From Gari tellinella (taxonomy: Eukaryota; Mollusca; Bivalvia; Cardiida; Psammobiidae), in NCBI GenBank assembly GCA_922989275.2, contig OV277863.1, forward strand, positions 17,822,001 to 17,886,000: a DNA stretch of 64,000 nucleotides. Reading direction: 5' to 3'. The position numbers and the translations under genes are program-made. Below are positions 10,248-19,914 of the stretch, piece after piece; the stretch's first letter is position 1, and each line of letters opens with the position of its first letter. Under the pieces are notes generated by a model, which was not told the origin of the DNA, did no database searches, and was given only the letters and a program-made list of their open reading frames with translations.

Positions 10248-10482
10248 TACGACCTTATCAAACTAAGACGTAATTGGCAAGCGGAAACGACAGCTTGCAG
10301 ACTTTACACATGTTCGAACCCATAATGCTGTCATTGTAAAACAATACACCGTGGCATAAATGTAATTGTTCCCTCTAGATGAAAAAAATAAAATGTCTAT
10401 ATCCTACACAGCCCGCTCATGTTGTCTCTTCGTGAAAGATATCATTCCATACTTGTACATTTAGCTAAGATATCAGAGCGTA

Positions 10483-10725
10483 CAGTGTAGAAAATGTTAT
10501 TAATGTCCAGTAAAAGCGTTCACACTGAATATATTATTTGCATTGCAAACAGTTTGGAGTCAGATCAGACTCCGGATAACCCGGCGTCTGATCAAGTTCC
10601 TAACTGATCCAATCAGTTAAAAACAAAAAGTCACAGCTGTCAAAAGGTTGCTATTGTCTTCTTTTCACCGCAATGCGTTTGCGTTTCAGCAGCGATTAAA
10701 CGGGTGAGAATAACATATTCCCCAC
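10483..10725 (-). mobile_element. MITE-A copy, diverged, reversed
   Basis: CAGTGTAGAAAATG, AAAGCGTTCACACTG, core GGAGTCAGATCAGACTCCGGATAACCC in spaced form, then TTGCGTTTCAG and AACGGGTGAGAATAACATATTC. TA precedes it. The right end is eroded (CCCACG). Confidence 0.65.
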
Positions 10726-10751
10726 GTGTTGGGACTCTTTTATGAGAAGTA

Positions 10752-10944
10752 CAGTGGAGACGACACTTTCTCAATCAACTTGTGTGCTAAAACGACATTT
10801 TCATGGCAAACCGTTTGGAACCAGTTCAAAAGCCGGGTATCCCGGCGGCTGGTTAAATTCCAAGCTGTTAACAGCTCAGATTAAAATAATTGATATACTT
10901 GTTTTCTAGATTTGACTGAACGGGAAAGAATTACGTCTCTACTG
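10752..10944 (-). mobile_element. MITE-A copy, shortened, reversed
   Basis: CAGTGGAGACGACAC at the left after TA, core GGAACCAGTTCAAAAGCCGGG / CCCGGCGGCTGGTTAAATTCC, then GAACGGGAAAGAATTACG and TCTACTG before TA. The core differs from other copies at matching positions on both arms, so the stem is still paired. Confidence 0.65.
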
Positions 10945-11152
10945 TATGTTAGAACGGTGTCATAACTGTTATGACGCCTACAATAAAGACTTATTTTACA
11001 GTCGACTGTTAATCGCGAAGTGATTCAGAACTAGACGTCGTCCTGCAAAGCTTTCTAATCACTGGCATGATGCTTTTAGACGCCACCTGTCATTAAGACC
11101 TGCATCGATTTCGGAGTGATCGTTATAGAGAGTTATTACTATATCGTGTTTA

Positions 11153-11345
11153 CAGTGGAAAGGTAACTGTTGTTTTCTTTCCTAACAACCGCGATTACGC
11201 TTAAACGTTTAGTTCCAATGCAAACAGTTTGGAGCCAGATTAGACGCCTGGCTTTCCGGCCTCTTATCAGTCTCCAAACTTTTTGCCACTCAGGCAATGT
11301 GTTGCGTTTGTGTTTAAACGGGAAAGATTAACGTCTTCTCCACTG
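11153..11345 (-). mobile_element. MITE-A copy, shortened, reversed
   Basis: CAGTGGAAAGGTAAC after TA, core GGAGCCAGATTAGACGCCTGG ... CCTCTTATCAGTCTCC, TGTTTAAACGGGAAAGATTAACG, TCTCCACTG before TA. About 50 bp shorter than the standard copy, the loss being between core and right end. Confidence 0.75.
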
Positions 11346-11765
11346 TATAAAGTGACAATATAATTAACGAAAATTATCGATCCTCAATAGCATGCAGTAT
11401 TTGACTACTGAACTTGTGTCGGACCTTTGATATAAATGTTTAATGACACCGACACATGTCATTGTTGATTAGGTGCATATTTATTGATTCAGGATACCGT
11501 TCGGCAAAATCAAATCAGAGTTTTGCGATGACAAACTCGCTGTGTGTTTTCTGAAATAATGATAACCGAACAGAAAGGACACTTCTTTGAATGGGTCTGC
11601 ATCACGTGTTGGTGTCTGTGCTTCAAGAATGGTTTCCCCGTAAACCAATCAGCGCCTAGTGATTTTGCCATGCTTATATGTTGGATAAGTTTATTAGTAT
11701 ATCTAAGGGGTACCTGGAATAACTTTTCATTTTCAATTCTTTTTTATTTTCATATTGTTTATCAG

Positions 11766-11929
11766 CAAACAGTGTAGACTCTGACGAAATGCCGCTTTAT
11801 ATGGCATTTGATCTGAGTGTTCACTGTTTGGGTAACCTGGCGTCTGATCTGGCTCAAATCTGTTTGCAATGGAAATAATAGTTTTAGCGTGGATGCGTTT
11901 ATTGGGAAAGACTAACGTTTTCTCAACTG
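11766..11929 (+). mobile_element. Junction of MITE-E core and MITE-A half
   Basis: At 11766-11830 there is a MITE-E-type palindrome (CAAACAGTGTAGACTCTGACG ... GATCTGAGTGTTCACTGTTT). It changes at about 11828 into the right half of a MITE-A core and arm (GGTAACCTGGCGTCTGATC, GCAATGGAAATAATAG, TTATTGGGAAAGACTAACG) ending TCTCAACTG before TA. The switch occurs inside the shared core, as expected for recombination between families or nested loss. Confidence 0.6.
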
Positions 11930-11945
11930 TAACAGCAATACAATA

Positions 11946-12718
11946 GGTCTATGTCCCCTGTGGTTCATGGTTATGAAGCATTTGAGATGAGTCTGGCGCT
12001 CATATCTGACCAGGCCAAAGCGTGAGACCAGTCTCAGACTAATTTCAAACGCTTTAAATCTCGGGGCCCATGCTATTTCGCATACTTACATCGATAGTAC
12101 TAATGATATTATCCTATCGACTGATACTATTATATTACTAGTTCCGCCATCTTACTTACAATCTACAACCAAATGTACACTATCTTATTTAAATATGTTA
12201 ATATCAAATGTGAAGACCAACTTGAGTTTTTTGCTATCCAACATTTGTTTGCTATTATTTCTTGTCATTATCAATATTGTCATAATTACATTTTTAGATT
12301 TCCTAAATGTTACATTGTGTTTGTAAGTACATGTATTGAATATGCAAAAACCTTTATCAGTTTTCGTGCAAACTATTTGAAAATTAAGTTTCATGGCGAT
12401 TATTATCAGCAATGGTTTAAAGTTGTAGCAACTTTTTAGTTGTCTATAAGACATATGTTAAATTTCTTGAAAAGGTTAAAGGTCAAGTACAATGAGAGGG
12501 TAATTGTTGCAAGGCGGAAAACTCTTAACGACTCGTCAAAAGCACAAGTGCCGCCAGACGGTCAAAATGATTACCCGGAAATGGCTTGTCATTGAGTTTT
12601 GTATGGCTCAGCCTAACGATATTACGTTTCAATTTCCGCCACGTTTAGGTGTGAAGCAGTTGATAATATAACAATGGACATTAACGTGTAACACTTGTTA
12701 AATTACGCACACAGCTGA
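11946..12718. other. No gene recognised
   Basis: AT-rich. Two overlapping open frames of under 90 codons on opposite strands near 12173-12454 show no domain, signal or splice context that would support a gene. Confidence 0.5.
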
Positions 12719-12720
12719 TA

Positions 12721-12976
12721 CACCGGAGAAAACGTTATTATTTCCCGTTTAAACGCAAACGAAACGCAAACGAAACGCAAACGCATTGCAATAAGATGTA
12801 GAAAAAACAATTTTTTGACATTTTCACTATTTATTTGTATCTGAGTGGCAAACCGTTTGGAGCCTGATCAGACGCCGGGTTACCCGGCGACTGATCTGGC
12901 TCCAAACTATTTGCAATGGAAATAAAAAGTTTTAGCGTAAACACGTTTTTGGGAAAGAATAACGTTTACTCCACTG
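12721..12976 (+). mobile_element. MITE-A copy
   Basis: Left end CACCGGAGAAAACG (changed from CAGTGGAGAA) after TA. AAACGCAAACGAAACGC is partly duplicated (AAACGCAAACGAAACGCAAACG). Core GGAGCCTGATCAGACGCCGGG / CCCGGCGACTGATCTGGC, right end TTTACTCCACTG. Full length. Confidence 0.8.
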
Positions 12977-13109
12977 AAGTATATTATCATTTCCCATATT
13001 TTGAATATCATTTCTTCTATTCACAGCACGAACAAATAACTTACATGTGTGACGGTTTCGTCGCTCACTGCAGACGTCACCAGAAGTGCCTAAAAAGACC
13101 TTGGGTAGT

Positions 13110-13290
13110 GTAAACACGTTTATTGGAAACAGTGACTTTACGTAGTGAAATACTTTTGACAATGTTGACAAGTTATTTTAGTCTGAGTGACAAACAACTT
13201 GAAGCCATATAACCTGTTCGTTATGGATACAATTGTTTTAGCATAAATGCGTTTAGTTATAAAGAATAACGTCGTCCCAGCAGCAGTACG
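13110..13290 (+). mobile_element. MITE-A relic
   Basis: AACACGTTTATTGGAAAC, ACTTTTGACAATGTTGAC, TAGTCTGAGTGACAAAC and CATAAATGCGTTTAG-TTATAAAGAATAACGTCG follow the MITE-A order, but the core has collapsed to a few bases (TTGAAGCCATATAACC). Confidence 0.4.
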
Positions 13291-13334
13291 TGCTACATTT
13301 TTGTAGGCACTACATGCAGACCGTACATATGGTG

Positions 13335-14331
13335 CAGCCGAGGCTCATAAGTCTTTCCCCAAAACATGGCGCCGATATCGGTACCGCAAATTGCCTCGTT
13401 CGAAAAACTTTAATAGCGCCGCGGTTTAGTTACTATGAAGATTGAAATTTTAACACAGTGAATTTCATGATAAAACAAATAATATCGATTTGTTTCGATC
13501 GTCTGCATCGTAACATATCAAGTGTGAAACGCAAGGAATTGACACAGTAGCAGAAAAAAACGCTATCCGTCATTTAAATAAGGACTCTCAAGTGCTCACA
13601 AAGTTTCACGATCGGTAAACATCGATAGATCTACCATTTAAAAGTTTATAAAGAGATGTCGAGAGTGAGGGAACTCCGAAAATAAGATCCGAAGTGGGAG
13701 GGTTTAGGAGACCACGGAAAACCATTCCGACCCCATCCCATATTGCAAAACATCTGTTGTGTTCAGGGGCTGTTTAACATATGGAATTGGAACCCTGTCA
13801 CCAGTTGATGGTAATATCAATTCCGAGAAATATACTGAAACTCTAAACTAGAGTCTAGTTACATTTGTGGCCAGTTATTCTTCAAAAACTCTCAAATAAG
13901 CAGTTTCCAAGATGACTATGCAAACCAGCATAAATCTAGACTCGCCATCGAATGGTAAAGGAACGATAATATCCTGACAATAGTTCTATAAACCTAGAGC
14001 CCATACTTAAATCTAATAGAAAATGTGTAGAAATCTTTGAAAACTAACTTGTGCCAACCGGCAGTGAATATCAAAATTAAGGATGATCTTATCAGAAATG
14101 TTCTTGCCATTCGGGATCGTTACAGTCAGGCCTATGTACAGTCACTTATTTAGAGCATTCCAAGGAGAATTCGGCATGTTCAGAGAGAAAATGGGTCTAT
14201 TTAAAATACTGAAAGTTTCAGGTAAGTTGGAGTTGCCGTTTTGAGTTGTTTGATGTTTAAAGATTGCAAGTGCTTAGGTAAGAGAACACAATGGCAGCCA
14301 TTTTTGGGAAAGACACTACGAGCCTCGGCTG
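13335..14331 (+). mobile_element. Tc1/mariner element, near complete but dead
   Basis: Terminal inverted repeats: CAGCCGAGGCTCATAAGTC with CTTTCCCCAAAACATGGC on the left, and on the right the complement of CAGCCGAGGCTCGTAGTG with TCTTTCCCAAAAATGGC. They share about 40 bp with a few differences. The right flank is TA; the left flank TG would be a changed TA. The 997-bp interior holds a transposase pseudogene in the same orientation. A full Tc1 relative is usually 1.3-1.7 kb, so about half of the gene is missing. Confidence 0.8.
13622..14199 (+). pseudogene. Tc1/mariner (DDE) transposase pseudogene
   Basis: Known role of the family: a DDE transposase with an N-terminal helix-turn-helix that cuts at TA. 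Read in one frame from about 13628: RSTI*KFIKRCRE, then RSGRV*ETTEN (linker motif usually RSGRP), then SVVFRGCLTYGIGTL and VDGNINSEKYTETL. A frame change leads to FQDDYANQHKSRLAIEW (13905-13955), which holds the second catalytic Asp, and then LNLIENVWKSLK with the catalytic Glu. The block that would carry the first Asp (FSDES type) is absent: HTH/linker and SVVF regions are joined in frame by a deletion. Many stops show that it is dead. Confidence 0.85.
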
Positions 14332-14460
14332 TACATGTAACATATGTGAAAAACCCGACAATCAGATACTATTGCACTCTACTTCGTTGTCATCATCTTC
14401 GTTATCAACATTTTATTTCTGCCTTCATATTGGAGAGGACGTTATTATTTTCCCACTTAA

Positions 14461-14874
14461 CCCTTTTAATGCCAAATTGTCCGAGACTTTTGTATCCCTT
14501 CACCCTTTCATTGTCGTCTCCTTCAATTTGGTTGTTTGCAAAATCGTATCACAGTAAGGTTCAATATAGTATGACTTAAAACATATTGATACGATTGTCA
14601 AACAGTTTGAATCCTGATCTGACGCCGCGTTTTAAACTATTTGCAAAACGCACTTTTAACCCTTTCCCCAATAGAAGCGCCTTTTAGCGGATATGATTTA
14701 TTCATCCGCTGAAGAAAATAGTTCCAATTTAATCAGTCATGAATATGTATCATGGGGAATATTTTCTATATTATAGCGCATGATAGCTTAAAGCAGGCTG
14801 AAAGTAGTCACCTATCTTCAGTACTATAAATAGGCTATCAGGTAAAGGGTTAAGCGTCATTGAGAGTGAAAGGA
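14461..14874 (+). mobile_element. MITE-C copy nested in MITE-A
   Basis: CCCTTTTAATGCC at left and GAGAGTGAAAGGA at right, flanked by TTAA (14457-14460 and 14875-14878). The core CCTGATCTGACGCCGCG is half deleted. It is itself interrupted by MITE-D at its ACTTTTAAGCG shoulder. Confidence 0.8.
14660..14849 (-). mobile_element. MITE-D copy nested in MITE-C
   Basis: CCCTTTCCCCAATAGAAGCG at left, GCTATCAGGTAAAGGG at right, TTAA on both sides (14656-14659 and 14850-14853). The family motif AGCTTAAAGCAGGCTGAAAG is present once; the usual central palindrome is deleted. Innermost, and so the youngest of three nested insertions. Confidence 0.85.
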
Positions 14875-15105
14875 TTAAACGCAAGCAAAGCGCTAACGAA
14901 TCGCTATAAAATACCACTTATTTGAAGTTTCTAACCATCTATTTTAATCTAAGTGGCAACGCTTTTCAGCATGATCAGACGCCGGGGTACCCGGTGCCTT
15001 TTTTTTTTTACTCCAAATTGGATTTATTTGAAATAATAATTTTAGCGTAAACGCGTTTATTGGGGAAAAGAACGTATTCTCCACCTACACAATTAAAGCT
15101 ATTTT

Positions 15106-15226
15106 ACAATGTTTAAACTGCTTCCAGCCTTATCAAGCGGCTGATCGTGTCCCAAATAGTTCGTAATGGACCCATTTCCCCCCATCATTGCGTTTATTTA
15201 TAAAGAATAATAGCTTCTACACAGTA
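15106..15226 (+). mobile_element. MITE-A relic
   Basis: AACTGCTTCCAGCCTTATCA, GGCTGATCGTGTCCC, CATTGCGTTTATTTATAAAG, AATAATAGCTTCTACACAG resemble the core and right half of a very diverged MITE-A ending before TA. Confidence 0.4.
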
Positions 15227-15335
15227 GCATGTGATGTATTTGTTTGCAACCCTTACATATCTGTATCTGTATCTTGTACGTTGTAGAGCCCGAATACGTT
15301 TTTTATACATCGGAGAGAGAGTGCCGATGACTGTC

Positions 15336-15865
15336 TTATCGGCGATAGTTCCCTAGGGCGGTTTTGAAGGCCCCTAGGGAGGTTGAGCGTGCAACCTTTT
15401 CTGGCAAGTGGTTCCAGTGTAGAACGATGTCCACGAAAAATGAGTGCCTAAATTGCTGGGTTTTGCTTTCGGGAATGTTGAAGGGTTTTGAATTGTTGCA
15501 AACTTGCTTATCAATTACATGTATATAAGAGGAAACGCAGTCAGTGAATTGTTTTGCTTATATGTTTCTCTTTGGTTTGGCCGGAGTAATGGATTCATGT
15601 GCTGGTAGTGCCGGCACCACCCCTCAACCACCCTGTACACCAATATTAGTCTTAAGCTGAGTCTTCGATCTTCCAGCGTCTCGAGCTGCAGATCTTCCCT
15701 CATTTTTGTTATAGACCCTGGCTCCCTGCTTCTGTAGTTCTTTTTATGAACCTCAGTGCGCGATTTTGGATTCTTTCCAATTTATCAATGTTCCCTTTTA
15801 GGTAGGGGTTCCATACCGTTATCCCATATTCCAGTATTGACCTTACTAATGAGATATAGGCGGTT
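15336..15865 (-). pseudogene. CR1-like non-LTR retrotransposon RT, C-terminal remnant
   Basis: Minus-strand translation in three broken pieces gives the conserved tail of LINE reverse transcriptases: TAYISLVRSILEYGITVWNP and KLERIQNRALRFIK; then, after a stop and frame change, MREDLQLETLEDRRLSLRL and YRVVEG; then, after another break, SKTQQFRHSFFVDIVLHWNH and LPEKVARSTSLGAFKTAL, ending in a stop. Piece order and spacing match the family. RT catalytic motifs lie upstream and are not present, so this is a 5'-truncated copy, the usual outcome of incomplete reverse transcription. Two frame changes and internal stops make it non-functional. Confidence 0.85.
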
Positions 15866-16243
15866 GTTCTACAGTATATGATTTAACAGATTTCAAATTG
15901 TTTGACAAAGTCAGTATAGCACATTTCTTAATTTGAATTTTACCCAACCGAACTCTTAAGATAGCATTAGCTTACTATATGCAGTACGATTAGAAATGTA
16001 AAGTACTAATGAACGATCGCCTACTTCAATCGGATAGTGATTTATTAGCGGCACTGCAGTCGTTCTTAGCAACAGCAGCAGCGGCTGCCTCATCGACGTC
16101 TTCAGCAGCGTCAGCAACAGTGAGTGAAGCATCACCATATTCACTCCTGTTGCTATTATCATCGTTACATTGTCATCATCGTAATATTCAATGTCATAAT
16201 ATAGCTTTTCTTAAGACGAAAATCAACAAAAGGCATTAATATA

Positions 16244-16495
16244 CAGCGCTCCCTTTCAAAAACGACACCCAATGGGAGACAATAACTTTGTGCGTTGTTC
16301 GGAGGGAGTCATTGTAGGGAGGGGAATTGGCTAACATTTACAAACAGCATAACACAGCGTCTGACATTGATTCAAACTGTTTGCCACTCGTCATTATAGG
16401 TTTTTTTCTGTAAAAATGTAAAATAAGAAATATTTGAGTAAAACTGCAGACGATAATTTAAAGCCGCATTGTGTTTTTGAGAAACCTGCATAAAA
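16244..16495 (+). mobile_element. MITE-B copy, 3' truncated
   Basis: TA then CAGCGCTCCCTTTCAAAAACG, AATGGGAGACAATAAC, GTTCGGAGGGAGTCATTG, core GCATAACACAGCGTCTGAC (left arm deleted), TTGCCACTCGTCATTATAGG, AAAACTGCAGACGATAATTT. It loses similarity near 16490; the distal quarter with the second end is absent. Confidence 0.7.
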
Positions 16496-16859
16496 CGGTT
16501 GTTTGGGATCCCATTTGAACTACGTGGGACGTGATTCTTTCACAAAAACCGGCTTTATCTAAGAAATTCGCTTTTTAAATTTTATTTTTAATATTTTTGT
16601 GCAGCACAAATTAAAAAGCCTCCCTTGTGAATGGAAAGAAGGACAACTCTGTAAATACATTGCTCCAGATAACGGAAGTATTTTGAAAACTAAAATCTTT
16701 ATTTCTGCTTTTAAACCCAATGGTGTCATACTCATTAAAAGTGTCTCGAAGAGACGGTTTAATCAATAGTAACACCATAGCATTCGGTGCTGAAATGAGT
16801 GAGAAAATGTTATATTAGTTCAGATTACTCCCGCTTACATGCATATCTGGAGCATCTGG

Positions 16860-17071
16860 TTAACCCTTATTCTGCTGCACAGACGTCTGCTTTGACATTG
16901 TCGTCTGCAAAATTTGTTCAGTTTAGATTTATGCATTGTTTTAATTAAACAAACCTTAAGACGAGTGTCAAACAGTTTGGATCCAGATGAGACGCCGTGT
17001 TACGCGGCGTCTTTCTAGATTTAAACAGTTTGTAAACTCCGTAAAGTTACGACCAGTAGGCACAGGGTTAA
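16860..17071 (+). mobile_element. MITE-C copy
   Basis: TTAA at 16860-16863 and 17068-17071; CCCTTATTCTGC left, GGCACAGGG right. Core GGATCCAGATGAGACGCCGTG / ACGCGGCGTCTTTCTAG with arms AAACAGTTT. It belongs to the sub-type also seen at 445-656 and 37690-37871 (ACGACCAGTAGGCA before the right end). Confidence 0.75.
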
Positions 17072-17149
17072 ACTATGAGATCCCAGTCAAAATGTGTAAA
17101 TAATATTCACTGGGGGTGAGCGATTAAAAAACACGGAGAAGCTTTACCT

Positions 17150-18075
17150 TGAGCTTGCTGAAAACGACTGTTTCAGCCTTGTCCGCTCTCAAACTCAAAC
17201 ACTTCTTTTTGGATCTTCACCAAACTTGCTACAACTGTTTGTTAGTATAGAATCTAGGTCAGGTTCAATAACTAGCAAAATCGCATTAGGCGTGTCTGAG
17301 TTATTGCCCTTGAATAATTAAAAGAAGACTGTTTCAGCATTTTCTGCTCTCTAACACAAACACTTTTTATTGGATCTTCACCAAACTTGCTGACAATGTG
17401 TATTGGTATTAAGAAAAAAGGTGTTTGTGTTAGAGAGCAAAAAATGGCGAAACAGTCCTTTTTAATACATAAAGGGCAATAACTAAGATAATCCTTATGG
17501 GACTTTAGTAATAATCACACTGTACCTAGATTTTATATAAATAATGAATTTCAGCAAGTTTGGTGAATATCCGATGAAAACCCGTTGTGTTACAGAGCAA
17601 AAAAGGCTGAAACAGCCATTTTTTGAATAATTAAAGGGCTATTACTCCAACATGCCTTATGCGATTTTAGTAGGATTCAAACCTAACCTTGATTTTATAT
17701 TAATGAAAATTTTCAGCAAGTTGGGTGTAGATTAAAAAAAAGTATTTGTGTTGGAGAGCAAAACTTGCTGAAAACAGTCATTTCTAATACATAGAGGGCA
17801 ATAACTCAGATATGCCACATGCGATTTTAGTAATAATCAAACTAGACCTAAATTTTATATGAATAAATATTTTCAGCATGTTTGGTGAATATCCGATAAA
17901 AGCTGTTTGTTTTAGAGTGCAAAAATGACTGAAACAGTCATTTTCTATTATTTAACAGGCAATAACTAAAAAACACCTTATGCGATTTTAGTAGTAATCA
18001 AACTAAACCTTGATTTTATATCAATGAACATTTTCAGCAAGTTTGTGGAAGATCGGATAAAAAATAGTTGAGTAA
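17150..18075. repeat. Tandem repeat array, about 180-bp unit, with inverted head
   Basis: Units contain TTTCAGCAAGTTTGGTGAA, GTGTTAGAGAGCAAAAATGG, CTGAAACAGTCATTTTT, AGGGCAATAACT, GCGATTTTAGTAATAATCAA and ATTTTATAT in fixed order. About four direct units run from 17410 to 18070, while 17150-17410 holds one and a half units in the opposite orientation (CTGTTTCAGC, GGATCTTCACCAAACTTGCT). This makes a hairpin-like head-to-head start. Units differ by 10-20 percent. Confidence 0.75.
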
Positions 18076-18371
18076 GGGAGCGGACAAAAAAGTGTGATAG
18101 TCTAACTGACTGATGAGTGGACGGGCGGAGGTAGATACGGTTGCATCCCGTGAAGTTGTTTTCGGCTGTATCACATGATACTAAGCCGTGTGGAAATGTT
18201 TATGTCAGACGTTCTGTTTTCGGTTTGTTATGATTTTAAATCGCCCTTTTTTGTGATTTAGGTCGACTTCATCATTTCATAGATCAGTCTGGCCCATAAG
18301 AATGTTCACACATTATTATTAACCGTTATTGTATTTCAGGCATTAAGAAAAGGTCTGAAAACACAATGGGA

Positions 18372-18497
18372 CTTTAAGTACACTATATTGCAGCCGTGAA
18401 AAGGTTGGACATAATTACATTGTTTAGGGAGCAACGGATATAGTTGTTGTAAGGAGGGAACCGTTATTCGGAGGGCCGTTGTAGAGAGGGATTACTG
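18372..18497 (+). mobile_element. MITE-B 3' end remnant
   Basis: CTTTAAGTACACTATATTGC, GTGAAAAGGTTGGACATAAT, TTGTTGTAAGGAGGGAACCG, GGAGGGCCGTTGTAGAGAGG, ATTACTG before TA. Only the distal third of MITE-B is present. Confidence 0.7.
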
Positions 18498-18592
18498 TAT
18501 TCTTCAACATACTTGTTTGTAATTGTTGTTTGTTTGAAATTATTACTTCGATGCCATGACAATAAGTTTAGGTCACATTTAGCAAATTATAA

Positions 18593-19725
18593 TGCTAGGT
18601 TCACACCAACGGCGCTTTGATGGCGCTTTAAAGCGGCGTGCAAAGCGGCACCAAAGCGTAACAAAGCTTGATTAAAGCGTCAGTGTTGTAATAGATCGTG
18701 GGAAAGCTTAGAGTAAAGCGGGACATTCGGCAAGAGCGCCCAATTTTTTTAAACTGTTTAAAAATTTTGGGCGCTCTGTCACGATTTGATTAAAGCGCCT
18801 AGAGCGTATCAAAGCTTATCAAAGCTTAACAAAGCGTAACAAAGCTCAGCAAAGCTTGACTCAAAGCGTAGGAAAGCTTAACAGAGCTTGGTTCAAAGCG
18901 GGGACTCCATTCTTCACGGTCTGTCACCACTTGACACGCTTCGTTAAGATATCTCAAGATTTGTTACGATCTGGCATGAAGATTTGACACGAGGTCAGAC
19001 GCTTTCATCAAGATATGACACGCTTTGTTACGATTTGTTACGTTTTCATGAAGGACTCTCATGATTTCCCACGAATTGAGACGCTTCGATCAAGGCTTGA
19101 CACGTTTTGTTAGGCTTTGTTACGCTTGGCAAGCTTCCTCACGCTCTCTCACGCTCTTTCACGCTTTCAAGGGCTAGGATGTAGTTATACAATTGGGAGA
19201 CAAACATCATGTCTTCTTCAGATAGATAATGCTTTGGTACATCTGGAACTTCTGGATCTTGTTGTTTTGCCATCGTATACTTGAGTCAAATGTACAAAGA
19301 TTTTGTGGTTCTACTGCATCGTTATATGGGCTCTGGATAAAAAGCGGCATTAAATCGGCGATCTTGACATTTTCCATTGCGTAACAGAGCTGAACAGAGC
19401 GTACCAATACACAACAAAGCGCGATAACCGTATCAGAGCCTTGTTTAAAGCGCCACAATCGCATCAAAGCGTGATAAAGCGTAATAAAGCTTATAAAAGC
19501 GTGATTTCAAGCGCAACAAAGCCTGGTCAAAGCGGGATCAATGCGTGAGGAACCGTAACAAGTCGGGAAATGATTCGCCCCAAAGCGGCAACCAATTCGT
19601 ATCAGAGCGTATCAGAGCTTATCAGACCGTAAGAAATCGTGATGCTTTTGGAAAAGTTTACGAAAATGACGACGCTTTGCTCGCCGATTTAAAGCGCGGC
19701 ATTCGCCGTTGGTGTGAACCTAGCA
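18593..19725. mobile_element. 1.13-kb fold-back element, Harbinger-like ends
   Basis: The ends are exact 22-bp inverted repeats beginning TGCTAGGTTCACACCAACGG, flanked by TAA on both sides (18590-18592 and 19726-19728). A 3-bp TWA-type duplication fits PIF/Harbinger elements. The interior is unusual: an approximately 10-bp motif (AAAGCGTAAC / AAAGCTTGAT) is reiterated from 18620 to 18900, runs in the complementary sense from about 18930 to 19170 (CACGCTTTGTTACG), and returns to the first sense at 19330-19700. There is no transposase. A window centred near 19200-19330 is non-repetitive. Confidence 0.8.
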
Positions 19726-19914
19726 TAAGTGAGGGCAAATATTCTGTTCCTATTTTAAAAGTCAGCGTGACTCTATTCTTAATTAATAAATAAAGGTGAC
19801 GGTAAACCTACGTTGGAATGAAATATAATAAGGCTTAAATTTAAATATGTAGGGATCAAGTTATTTTTGTTTTATACTTAATATTGTGCCGCCATGTCTA
19901 AGCACGTATATGTA

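Larger units (their letters stand above)
14428..15086 (+). mobile_element. MITE-A copy hosting nested MITE-C and MITE-D
   Basis: The left end TTGGAGAGGACGTTATTATTT with CCCAC stops at TTAA 14457-14460. MITE-A resumes at 14875 with TTAAACGCAAGCAAAGCGC and continues through a damaged core (CATGATCAGACGCCGGGG, then T-rich) to AAACGCGTTTATTGGGG and TATTCTCCACC. The TTAA used by the insertion is the one inside GTTTAAACGC of normal MITE-A. Confidence 0.75.

Noticed and set aside
14241..14579. 112-codon plus-strand frame
   Set aside because: It crosses the right end of the Tc1/mariner relic and the ends of nested MITEs, so it is a composite of repeats.
16009..16239. Frames rich in Ala/Ser or Leu on both strands
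   Set aside because: They arise from a degenerate GCAGCAGCGGC-type simple repeat near 16070-16130.
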